Below the pieces are notes generated by a model. The model was given only the letters and a program-made list of their open reading frames with translations, ran no database searches and was not told the origin of the DNA. Of a stretch of DNA of 64,000 bases, positions 1 to 12,100 are shown piece after piece. Source of the stretch: Arenicola marina (Eukaryota; Annelida; Polychaeta; Arenicolidae). Within the stretch, counting starts at the first letter, position 1. Each line of letters begins with the position of its first letter. The stretch covers positions 23,559,639 through 23,623,638 of the forward strand of contig OZ025263.1 in the NCBI GenBank assembly GCA_964019135.1, given 5' to 3'. Both the position numbers and the translations under genes were made by a program.

Positions 1-117
1 AGCAGGTGTAGGCATTGCCCGTGGAGTTGTGTTCCGCGGCGTCCGCGTCCGTACACTGGATGCTGGCTTGGCAGGGATTCGCCAAACACCCGTTCACTTC
101 AGTATGGCAGAAGTCGC
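1..117 (-). CDS. Partial EGF-like exon, runs off the left edge
   Basis: Acceptor TGCTCCAG at 118-119, phase 1. Encodes GDFCHTEVNGCLANPCQASI then QCTDADAAEHNSTGNAYTC. At least five Cys in EGF spacing. The exon end and downstream C-terminus (probably more EGF and a membrane segment) are outside the window. Confidence 0.72.
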
Positions 118-3100
118 CTGGAGCAAGCATGGCATATAATACACAGCGTGAGATGACATCATGACAAACTATACGCCGCGTGAGATGGCGTCATGGCAGA
201 CTATACGCCGCGTGAGATGGCGTCATGGCAAACTATACGCCGCGTGAGATGGCATCATGGCAGACCCTACGCCGCGTGAGATGGCATCATGGCAGACCAC
301 ACGCCGCGTGAGATGACATCATGACAAACTATACGCCGCGTGAGATGGCGTCATGGCAGACCATACGCCGCGTGAGATGGCATCATGGCAGACCACACGC
401 CGCGTGAGATGGCGTCATGGCAAACTATACGCCGCGTGAGATGGCGTCATGGCAGACCATACGCCGCGCGAGATGACATCATGGCAGACCACACGCCGCG
501 TGAGATGGCATCATGGCAGACAACACACCGCGGAAGAGGGCCACAATAATAACTTTGGACTAGCGATCAGTTCATATGAATATAAATAATATGGGTTCGG
601 AAGTGGCCAAACATTTTATTTCATAACGTCACATTGATCTCCCAATCCTCGCTAATCTTCGCTCCCAACAAGTATATAGCGGCTACTCACCTTCCCAGGC
701 CGGGAAACAGTCGCAGTATGTGACCTGGAAGGTGTCCGTCTTGTTGTAGGCGCTGAGAAGATGCTCGTAGTCGCAGACCCCTTGATTCACGGAACACGGG
801 CACATGCGGACGAGGGTTATCAGCGCCACCGCCCTGGCACCCTGCGAATCCGTGCCAGTGAATCTGCAGAGGAATGGTAGTAACGAAGATGAGGATAGCA
901 GTGACCTATTTCACATACATAGTTTAGCCAGGCTACGGCGCTTAGATGGCAAAAATCGCCCATCATTTTTACATGGCAACTTAAGCCCACTAAGCCCCGT
1001 AGTCGGCTAAACTACGTTCGCGAAATCCACCAGTGGACTTACATGAGCTGAGCTGAGGCGGCTACCTCAACAAATACATAAGTCCGGGGATCGTGCGTTG
1101 GCGCAGAAAGGACCATTGTACTCGCATTACCTCATTGCGTATATGTGGGATTATATTGATTAAATTGATTAAATATAGTTATTATGCTGACACCAGGTTA
1201 AGTTGATATCATTACATAAGGCGATCACGTGACTAATTAAGCAATTAATTTGGGAGCGCGGCCTTGAAGTTGACCTCCTTGACCCCTAATGCTTGCTACC
1301 CGTACCTGAATGTTTCTGTGGGGTTGAGGTTCTGTGGGGTCCACGTGAGTGTGGCCGTCTGGCCTGTGACCATGAATGTGGCTCCTGGAGGGAGGGTGAA
1401 GTCGGCTATCAGAGTCACCGTGTCCCCCTCGGGGTCGTTGGCTGTGATGACCATGGTGGCTTCCACCATGAGCTGCACGTCCAGCACTGTGAGACCCACG
1501 ATAGTAGGCGGATCGTTGTCTGGGAAACGTGGGGCAGAGAGACGCAGACCGTGAGACGAGGGATGATAATCAGAGCATCATAGGTCCCAGGCAGATCGGA
1601 TTTATTCCAGGTGACATGATGAGGATGATGGAAATATCTATACGATCAATTTCTCAATTTGTGTTTTCAGTTACAGCTGATGACATCGGTCTCTTATTTT
1701 GCATTTTTTTGTATTTATTTCTGTATTTTTGTTTTATTTCTCGATGTCGTAAGCAATATTGTTGATAATTTATGGATTCAAATTAATTAAGGTTTAGTTA
1801 ATTAAGTGCTTAACCACATATAAACCATTGAATTCCAAGGATCACCGATGCATAGATTTACTCACTGAGTAAGTCATCCATCTTGGCATTCTCCTCCTGG
1901 ATTTCTTTGGTTGCCTGGGCAACGGCAGGGTCCCCGGTGACGAAGAGGTCGTAGAGGCACTGTAAGTTGCTTGCGCCGCACAGGGTAACGGCGGTGGTTT
2001 CGGCGGCGGCGTCCGGCCAGATGACGTCATCTTGGAAGAGAGGCTGGAAGAGCTCGTTCTGGAAGGTGAAGTAGTCCGTCCCCGGGGGGTAGTAGAACAG
2101 GGAGTCCACCGGTGCAATCCTCCCTGCAATTCGCAAAAGAAACATCGGCTTTTAGTATCCACATGAGATACACCTGCAACAATACAAAATACACGTAGTG
2201 TCTCGTCACATAGATGAAAACTACAGCGTCACCGCTCATGTCAACGAAATCAGTCACGCCAACGCCCTCGTCACGCCGTGCCTGTTCCACGTGACGTCAC
2301 CAAAACTTACATTGCGGGCCGAAGTCGGCGAAGATGTCCCTGTCCGAGGCGGTGAAGGGGTAGACAGTGCCGTCCGGCAGTGCGAGGTCGTCCTCCGGTC
2401 GGTTGTTGAACACTCCCAGGAGGCCATGTGTCCTTCCCAGCAGGCCACTGGTCAACAGCACACGGAAGTACAGCTGCCCAGGCGCCGCTCCCAGGATTAG
2501 AGCCACGCCTCAAATAAGAAATACATTTATTATGAAATACAGTAAATCATATAATTATTAAATTCAGTTCATAAAAATCATATAATTATTAAATTCAGTT
2601 CATAAAAAACATATAATTATTAAATTCAGTTCATCAAAACCATATAATTATTAATTCAGGGCATAAAAATCATAAAATTATTAAATTCAGGTCATAAAAA
2701 TCATTAAATTATTAAATTCAGGTAATAAAAATCATAAAATTATTAAATTCAGGTCATAAAAATCTTCGTTTTTTTAATACAGACAAATCTAAACCAGATG
2801 TCTAAGTTATCGAAATGGCTGGCAATATAAATGATGGCAAAAAGCCCTCACAAGCTCTCTTATTATAGACACAAGAATAGATATGTAACAGTTTTCCTCA
2901 TACTGACCCTAACTGGATTATGTTACATTCTGCAAATCGATTACGTTAATAAATCCCTCGATTGCAATTGGTTGACTGCCTTATTGTAGTTGAATATTTT
3001 GGTCTCAACTTGTTTTCAAGCTCTGAACAAGGGTCAAGCAGGCGTGTCCAGAAGGCGCCACAGCTCAGTAGATTAAAGCATAGACAATTCTTGGCGTACC

Positions 3101-6100
3101 AGCGGGAACCCTGCTTGGGGCATCCAGCAGGGACATTGCTAGGAGCGAAGAGCAGGAAGCCAGCTTGGGGTGTCAGCAGGGACCCAGCTTGGGGTGGTCA
3201 GTAGGGAGCCAGCTTGTGGCGGCCAGCAGGGACCCAGATAGGGGCGGTCAGCAGGTACCCTGATTAAGGCAGCCAGCAGGAAGCCAGCGTGGGGCGGCCA
3301 GCGGCGACCCAGGTAGGGGCGGTCAGCAGGGACCTAGCTTGTGGCGGTCAGCAGGGAGCCAGCTTGTGGGGGCCAGCAGGGACCCAGATAGGGGCGGTCA
3401 GCAGGGACCCTGTTTAAGGCAGCCAGCAGGAAGCCAGCGTGGGGCGGCCAGCGGGGACCCAGGTAGGGGCGGTCAGCAGGGACGAAGCTTGGGGCGGTCA
3501 GCAGGGACCAAGCTTGGGGCGGTCAGCAGAGACCAAGCTTGGGGCGGTCAGCCGGGACCCAGGTTGTGGCGGCCACCAGGGACCCAGCTTGGAGATGCCA
3601 GCAGGGACCCAGCTTGGGGCGGCCAGCAAGGAGCCAGTCTGAGGCGGCCAGCAGGTTGGTTGGTTGATTATTCAGGACGCTATGACCACTTTTGGTCATA
3701 TCGCGTCAATTGGAGAAAGAAGGGACAGTGGAGCCATGTCCCCGGGAGTAACCCCCTACCGGCCAGCCGGGAGCCAGCTTGGGGCTGCCAGCTGGGACCT
3801 GGCTTGGGGCGGCCAGCAGGGACCCAGCTTGGGGCAGCCAGCAGGGAGCCAGCTTGTGGCGGTCAGTGGGGACCCAGCATGGGGCAGCCAGCATGGACCC
3901 AACTAGGAGGGGTCAGCAGGGAGCCAGTTTGAAGGGTTCAGCGGGGACCTTGCTTGGGGCATCCAGCAGGAACCCAGTTGGAGGCGGCCAGCAGGGAGCC
4001 AGCATGGGGCGGCTAGAAGGGGCCCGGCGTGGGACGGCCAGCAGGGAGCCAGCATGGGGCGGCTAGCAGGGACCCAGCATTGGGCGGCCAGCTGGGACCC
4101 AGCATGGGGCGGCCAGCAGAGACCCAGCTTGGGGAGGCCAGCAGGATACAGTCGAGCTCTCACCGGATTGGAAGGCCACATACAAAGTGGCGCCATCTTT
4201 GCGGAGAATCATGCTCTCAGCTACCATCTCGTCGCCGTCCGCAGCGTTGAGGAACCAGTCAGTGAAGGACTGGGTCTCATCCACAATAATCTCCAGCCCT
4301 GGAATTTATGTATTTCAATATATATATAACTAGATAATTTAAGTAATTAAATATGGAGTTAGCGTTATTGGATTGCTCCCGGTCAGCGAGAAAACATCAA
4401 CTATCACAAACCTTCTAGATGAGTAAAATGAGCGAAATTACTCAATCCCGGAATTGATGGTTATAACATGATATAAGTAATAATATTACATTATTTCGCA
4501 TGCAGCGAAAACTGATTAAATTCGTGGTTAAATGTGTAGGCCGACGAGAGGCCATCAGTGCAAGTATGGCTTAGCGAACGGCCATTCCAATGGTAATGAG
4601 TGTTTGACATTGCCGTGTTTGGCGGTGTACCCACCGGAGAAGTCGGCATTGACGGCCACGTATATCCGGGCCGAGGCGCCCTGGGTGTCCCCCACGGTGG
4701 ACGAGTCCTTGGCGGCGATGGCCCGCCACAGCGTGGCCTGGACCGGGGAGCTGTCCGGCGCCGTTGCCTGCGCAGCCCGGCCCTGCAGGTTGAAGGTCTG
4801 GTTCTTGATCAACCAGTACTCGCCCAGCCCGTTAAAGGTGTACTGCAGGCCGTCCACAGTAGTGATGTGCGGGTCGCCGAAACCGTCACCTGCGTAACGG
4901 GAGAAAGTTTAAGTTCATGTAGACATTGTAACTGTGACGTCATCAGGGGAAGTAGGTATTCATGCACTGAACAGGAATGGAGACCTAAGGGCAACTAACT
5001 TGTTTCTATAAGGTTAAACGACGAACTATAAAAGGGAACCAAAGCGCGGGGTGAGTAGGTATCAAGTTCCATACCATAACAATGTCAACGACAAACTGCA
5101 GCAAGGCTAGGGGTGGGCGTAGGGACGGGGAATTGACGAGACGGGTGTTGCGGCTGCCTCAATCTGCCACCGTTTTTTTTTACTATAGTTTTGTTGACCA
5201 TTATAATAATAGTATTATTATTACATTTTTACCTTATAATTTGTGCGTTATTGTAATATTTTTTTAGTATCATAATTTTGCATTATTAAAAATGATTGTG
5301 TTATTAATTTTTTTGGTATTATTATAATTTTCGTATTATTTTGTATTATATTAATGGTTATATTTTTATTTATTAAAAAAAAAGCATCTGGGCACTTACA
5401 GGTTGTAGGGGCCACGTAGTTCGCACAGCTGGCCAGAGGTCGCACTTCATAGAAGAGGTCGCACTGGTCGGACAGTTCGCAACATTGGTCCTTCGGTATG
5501 ATGTCTTCCTGCTGGTGGAGCTCAGGGTAGTAGAGGGGGTTGTACCTCAGCAACGACCCAGAATCGAAGTCCTGGATGGTGCGGAGAGTTCCATAGAGCT
5601 CCGTGGCGCCTGGGGAGGTGTCCGCCTCATAGCAGCATCGCTAAACCACGTTATGACACGTTTTTTAGCATATACATGTATATAACATTCGAACATAATG
5701 TTGAATTGATTGCCTAAAATACTTGCAACATATTTAGCAGTCAATAAATTATTCCCCCGCAAATACTGATTTCTATATACACTTACAATTTATAAATATA
5801 CCTTTATATATATATGACTCAAAACTGGATAATTTTTTTTCTTTAAAAAATGTACATGCTTAGACTGGTATATTTCTTGCACCAGAGGTTGTGCGTGAGC
5901 TTGTAGTGGAAGATTAATACACATAAAGCGTATACCAATGTGTTTCAGGGGCGGATCCAGGGGGGGGGGGGGGTGGCAACCCGGCCCCGCCACCCCCACC
6001 CCCCCTTTAGAGCCGAAATTTATACCATATAAAAACCAAACTCGCCCCCCCCTATACAGCATATCTGTAACCGACCCTGATAAACGCCCCCCCCCCCCCC

Positions 6101-9100
6101 CCCGATATCCAGGTTTTCCGGATCCGCCCCTGGGCTTTATCAAGACGTACCTGCGCCCATTCACCGAGGGCGATGAGGGCGAAGGAGTCCGCACACCCGG
6201 TGAGGATGTCACGCTGATAGCGAGCATCCAGACCGGCCAGCTCCCAGGTACAGGGACAGTGCGGCAGCTGATCCAGGGCGTCATCAATCTCGTCCAGGCG
6301 GCTGTCTTGGTAGAAGACTCGGCACAGGTAGTCGGCTGTGTCCTCCGTCTCCTCGCACGTGACGTCACTGGTCTGGAAGACCCAGATCTTCGCCTCGCCT
6401 ATGGAGGGGTACATTCGTGCGCCGCATGTATTGCAATGGTCATAGGTAAGGGGGTTACTAGGACGGGAAGCTGCGCCGCTATAACGGCGGGGGTGGGGTT
6501 GAGGGTGGCGAGTGTTGGGTGGGACGTGGGGCGTAACTAAGGAAGCGTTGTCGCTATTACTTCAATGGGGACGCCTAATGATGCATGGCATTTCGTCAAG
6601 GGTGCGCTGTTGTCATGGTTACTGATGATACGTGGGCGGGGGATGTATCCCGCCATGGGCATGTTAAATTAGCCGACAAAGCGTTACCATACCGAAATTC
6701 CATCGCGTAATGTAGTGATGTAAGTCACGATGGTCGTCACCATGGGAACGAGCGGTGCATGTCACCCAGGCAACCGTCATTGGCTTAGGTTAGGGTTAAC
6801 TATAATACGGGTTATTAATCCCGTTCGGGAGTACCTGTGTTGCCCAGTGAGTCCGGGTCATCCAGGTTGGTGCCTTCCGTAGACAGGGAGGAGAACATGT
6901 TAAAGGTATCGAGAGCGGACACCATGTCGGCGCTCGGCATCTGATACCCCTGGGCGGCCGGGTACGTGGGATCCAGATCCAATTCGTCGTACAGGAAGAT
7001 CATGTAGCTTCTGGATCTGGACGAGTCCGACATCAGCACCAGTTGGAAGGTCGCCGTCTGAGCAGAAGAATGGAAGAATTTGAACCAGAACGATGATACA
7101 TGCAATGTCATATATATATATATACATAAATATATATATATATATATGTATACGTGACAGGTCCAGGATACCTCCATTATGACTCGTGGTCGCTGGCATC
7201 AAGGCCACCTCAGCAAAAAAAAAAATTATCGCGAATAATTAAGGTGAATTAGAATCTTGAATAGTACGGACAATGAATGGCGAGAAACCCGTAGACAAGA
7301 TCACCTATGGTGACGGTAAATATAAAATAAGGCTGATCAAGCTGGTCAAATTGATCAAAAGCTAATTATTGATTAATGCGACAATGAAACCCACCAACCA
7401 CCCCACAGCATATTAGCGCATATCTAGTGTATTGAATCAAAAGTGGATGTTTTTTTTTACGGCGGCCTTCTCATATTTCGCATAAATACGAATTACACAT
7501 AAGCATCAGTTTGGCATATAAAATCTCAGATACTCACAGATGTGCCTATGTAGTTGACGAAAGGGAAAGGGACCATGTTGGACCACGTGATCACCGCCAC
7601 TTCGTCTGGGCTGAAGCCATCATCTCCCTTTGTTCTCCGGATGTCCATGATGGCGCGTTGCATCACGAGCGCCGTCCCAGCGTCCTTGTATTGGTCGGGG
7701 GTGAAGCGTCGGTAGACCTACACAAACCATTATATAGAACACTTAGTGGTTTAGGCCATGCATCTGTCTCGGGGTCCTTGTATTGGTCGGAGGTGAAGCG
7801 TTGGTAGACCTACACAAACCATTATATAGAACACTTAGTGGTTTAGGCCATGCATCTGTCTCGGCGTCCTTGTATTGGTCGGGGGTGAAGCGTCGGTAGA
7901 CCTACACAAACCATTATATAGAACACTTAGTGGTTTAGGCCATGCATCTGTCTCGGCGTCCTTGTATTGGTCGGGGGTGAAGCGTCGGTAGATCTACATA
8001 AACCCTTATATAGAACACTTAGTGGTTTAGGCCATGCATCTGTCTCGGCGTCCTTGTATTGGCTATGCGTGTAGCGTCGGTAGACCTACACAAACCATTA
8101 TATAGAACACTTAGTGGTTTAGGCCATGCATCTGTCTCGGCGTCCTTGTATTGGCTATGGGTGTAGCGTCGGTAGACCTACACAACCCATCATATAGAAC
8201 ACTTAGTGGTTTAGGTCTAATAAGGTTACCTGGTGGTAAAGAATTCCTTCGGATCCATTCGGGGCAGCCCCGGTCGTGTCGAAGTCCATCCAGAAGGGGG
8301 CGATCATGGCCTTGTCGGTATCGTCCAGAGGGAAAAACTGCGGGTCGTAGATGACGTACTCCTCCAGAAAGTTCACATATCCATTGATGGACGCCTGCGA
8401 GAAGCCGAGGACACAAGTATCGATTATTGACGGTGACTCAAGTACATGCAAGAAATAGCAGAGAACGTGGATGAATTATCCCCAAAATCGGGGAGAAGCA
8501 ACCCACAAATAATATGCTTGCAAGTAAAATTCTCACATGCCTTTTGAGGTCATGATAACAGACGTACTTAAACTAGTGAATATTGTCGAATTATTTAATC
8601 ATATTTTGTTAGGCAATATTAATTTGCTGCGCTGGCAAAATAGGGAAATCCTAGTTTGATGTGTACTCACGAATATATTTGGATAGGTGACACATCCAAA
8701 AAGGAATCCGTACTCCATCCAGATGGGGGCAGAGAAGCCGTCGTCGCTGTTGGTGAGTGACTGGTCTCTCGCACCCAGTCCGTAGGGGTAGAGCCCGGAC
8801 GTACGCACTGTTAAATGACAAATAACATATTACCATGTATTCATCAAGTGATATGTGCATGACATTTTCTCACAAATACAGGTTTCGCCGGTATTTAATG
8901 ACTGTATCATATTTTAAAATTTAATGAAATTTAATTAAACATTTTTAATGACAAATTCATTTCAGACACACCCGTTTTTTTGCCTCATTCATCAGACAAG
9001 GCATTTGTATCCACACATCAAACGTGTATCAAATTTGTAACGTCTCACACTTATAATGATAAACGATTAATTATTGATTTATACACATTAATAAAGCAAC

Positions 9101-12100
9101 GACACATTAAGTTCCCATCCAGTTAGCGGTTTTTTCTCGATTAATATGTTACACTATGTAACGCAACGCAGGGTAACGCAGGGTCGAATCCAGATATGTT
9201 GGATAGGGGGGCTTCGGTTTCGGTTTTCCGATGTTAAAGGGTACAGATTTCGGCCCAAAAAGGTGGACCGGGGCGGGGTCGCCACCCCACCCCCCTGGAT
9301 CCGTCCCTGCGCGACATCGTTATGCATCAATAGTAATGCTTACCCATCTGGCAGTTAGGTCCTGTAAATCCCACAGGACAGCTGCAGTAGTACGTATTGA
9401 CCATGTTGGTGCAATTGGCAAGACCTTGACATGGCTGAGAGGCGCACCAATCTGTTTCAATGAACAAAAAATGTTATTATTCTGTGACGGAGAGATGATC
9501 GAAAACGATTCTCGTAACATATATAATATTCGTCAGTGTCGCTGAAATAATGATTTACGCCGGCAAAAAAACATTGATATTCTAATGAACAAACAACAAT
9601 CACTGTTTGACATTATAATATTGAGCCAATGACGTCATAGTGTGCGTGAATAGCGCATGTCGGGTCTCACCTATCGGGCCAGGAGCTGTACCATTGGCTG
9701 AAATTGACAAGAAAGTGATTATTTTAGATGACCTTTTAAGACGGAAATTTAAGCAAGGATATTACAGGTTTTGCTGTGATAACAATAACGGCAAGTGGTG
9801 GCATAATAGGCCAGGTCATTGCCACCACCACATTCTCTCGCTTAAACCCGCCCTGTTTGATTATGAAAAATGCATTAATGAAGAGGTCAAATCTGGCACA
9901 TGTTTTTCATCATCCTTATTTCTCAGCATATTTAGGCCTCGGCATGCAGTTAATTATAACGTGAGCACCGTTCTATATCAGTGTCGCTAATCCTGTAATT
10001 CTCACCGCAATACGGGTTGAAGCATGTTTCGCACTGGGTGCTGTTGTTGAATATGTCCTCGCAGTATTGGCCCAATTCGCACTCGGACTCGTCGACACAG
10101 AGGCGGCTGACGGAGCTCAGCGCACCGCTACCGTCCCGTACCACCTCATGCTTGCACCGCGACTGAAAACCCGCAGCTATATATCAAACTATGAGCCCGT
10201 ACCCCTTCATGCTCGCACCGCGACTGAGCTATTGATCAAACAACTGTCCCTTACCATATCATGCTTGCACCGCGACTGAAAACTCCAAGCTATATATCAA
10301 ACGATGAGCCCGTACCAACTTATGCTTGCACCGCGACTGAGCTATTTATCAAACGACTGTCCCGTACCACATCATGCTTGTACCGCGACTGAAAACCCTG
10401 ATCTATATATATCAAACGACTGTCCCGTACCACATCATGCTTGTACCGCGACTGAAAACCCTGATCTATATATATCAAACGACTGTCCCGTCCCACATCA
10501 TGCTTGCACCGCGAAAGAAAACCCCAAGCTATTTATCAAACGACGAGCCCGTACCAACTTGTACTTGCACGGCGACTGAGCTATTGATCAAACAACTGTC
10601 CCTTACCATATCATGCTTGCACCGCGACTGAAAACTCCAAGCTATATATCAAACGATGAGCCCGTACCAACGTATGCTTGCACCGCGACTGAGCTATTTA
10701 TCAAACGACTGTCCCGTACCACATCATGCTTGCACCGCGACTGAAAACCCCCAGCTATATATCAAACGAAGACTCTTTACCACCGCATAGTATATAAAAT
10801 ATAGTAATAAAACGATGGTGATTTAAGTCAATGATAATAAGATATTATTAACATTATATAAGCGATAGTAAGTTAACAAATATAATGATAATACGAATTA
10901 ATGATACGGCCATAATGAGTTAACAGGGGATAAAACTACCAAGACCATATCTCTTACAATACTGAAAAAAACGAAAACAGTTGCAAGGAAAAAAAATTCA
11001 AAGATAATTATTACAACAAATAACACGTCACTATTGCTAACAAATTGCGGATAATTACAAGACATTGTATTATGAAATGCGGAATGGGAACATATTGAAG
11101 TTCTTTCCACAGAAGGTTGACTCACGTTAGGGTTGTTGCACGGCACATCGACAGCAACTTCGTCGCATTTACTCCAAGACTCAGACTTGATGCAGACCGG
11201 GCAGAAGCCATACTGTGTATCCGCTTGACAAACAGAGTTTGGGTCTACAAGAAACCATAACTATATATGATAAATCAACGCTCAGGATTGTATTCAACAT
11301 TACCTTCAATGTAGTTTGATATGATTATGTTTTTGCAGCTTGGGAGTATCGTTTTACTTAAATTGACTATAGAGTATAGATATAAGTTATTTATTGGTTT
11401 CGGAGATGTAAACATGTTCAGATATATAAATACTTTAAATAAATGCATACAAACCTGCAAGAAATTTAAACATCGATGTCAAGATATGTGGCTCCGTTAC
11501 AAAATGGCCATACATTGCTAAGCATTATTTAATGTTTATTTGTGACATTGCAGTTAGATCATCTTGCCACGAGTACGTCCAAACATACTCACGTTGTGAT
11601 ACATAAGTCGCAGAAAATGCATGTGTTATTCCGAACGGGTATTGTCCTGTTACAAGTACACAGTGAAGTGTATCACCAGCACACACATGCACAAAACACT
11701 ACCCCGACAAAAGGGAGTTTACGACAATTGTGACGATTAAGAAATACATTTATATTAGCAAAGGAAGACTGACCTGCGCAGACAGGGCTAGAGACGCACT
11801 GCTCGCAGCGAGTGCCGTCCGCGTCGGCACCATAGTCCCATGGGACACACACGTTGTCTTCGAAGGTGGAACTGCTGTTGAAGACACAGTCCACGGTCTC
11901 GGCGCAATACCTCTTGAAGTAGATAGGGGTTCCTCGCTTGTCCAGGAGTTGTTCTTCCTGACACACGGCCTATAAATGGCGGTGCACGAACACGAGAAAT
12001 GTAATTCCCACATTGATCGCTGTCATAGTCACATAGGCCAAGCAATTATTTCTAGGACCAATGCAGCTGTTTTTGATGCTGCAATTATTACTGCCATCAT

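Noticed and set aside
3339-3932. + strand Gly/Pro/Ser-rich open frame
   Set aside because: Translation of the 25-bp G-rich minisatellite in an intron; frame persists only because the unit lacks stops.
6780-6800. TTAGGTTAGGGTTAAC as an interstitial telomere repeat
   Set aside because: Only about one and a half TTAGGG units; chance match.
9179-9205. GGGTCGAATCC resembling a tRNA T-loop
   Set aside because: No acceptor stem, anticodon arm or A box nearby; better explained as the end of a decayed miniature element.
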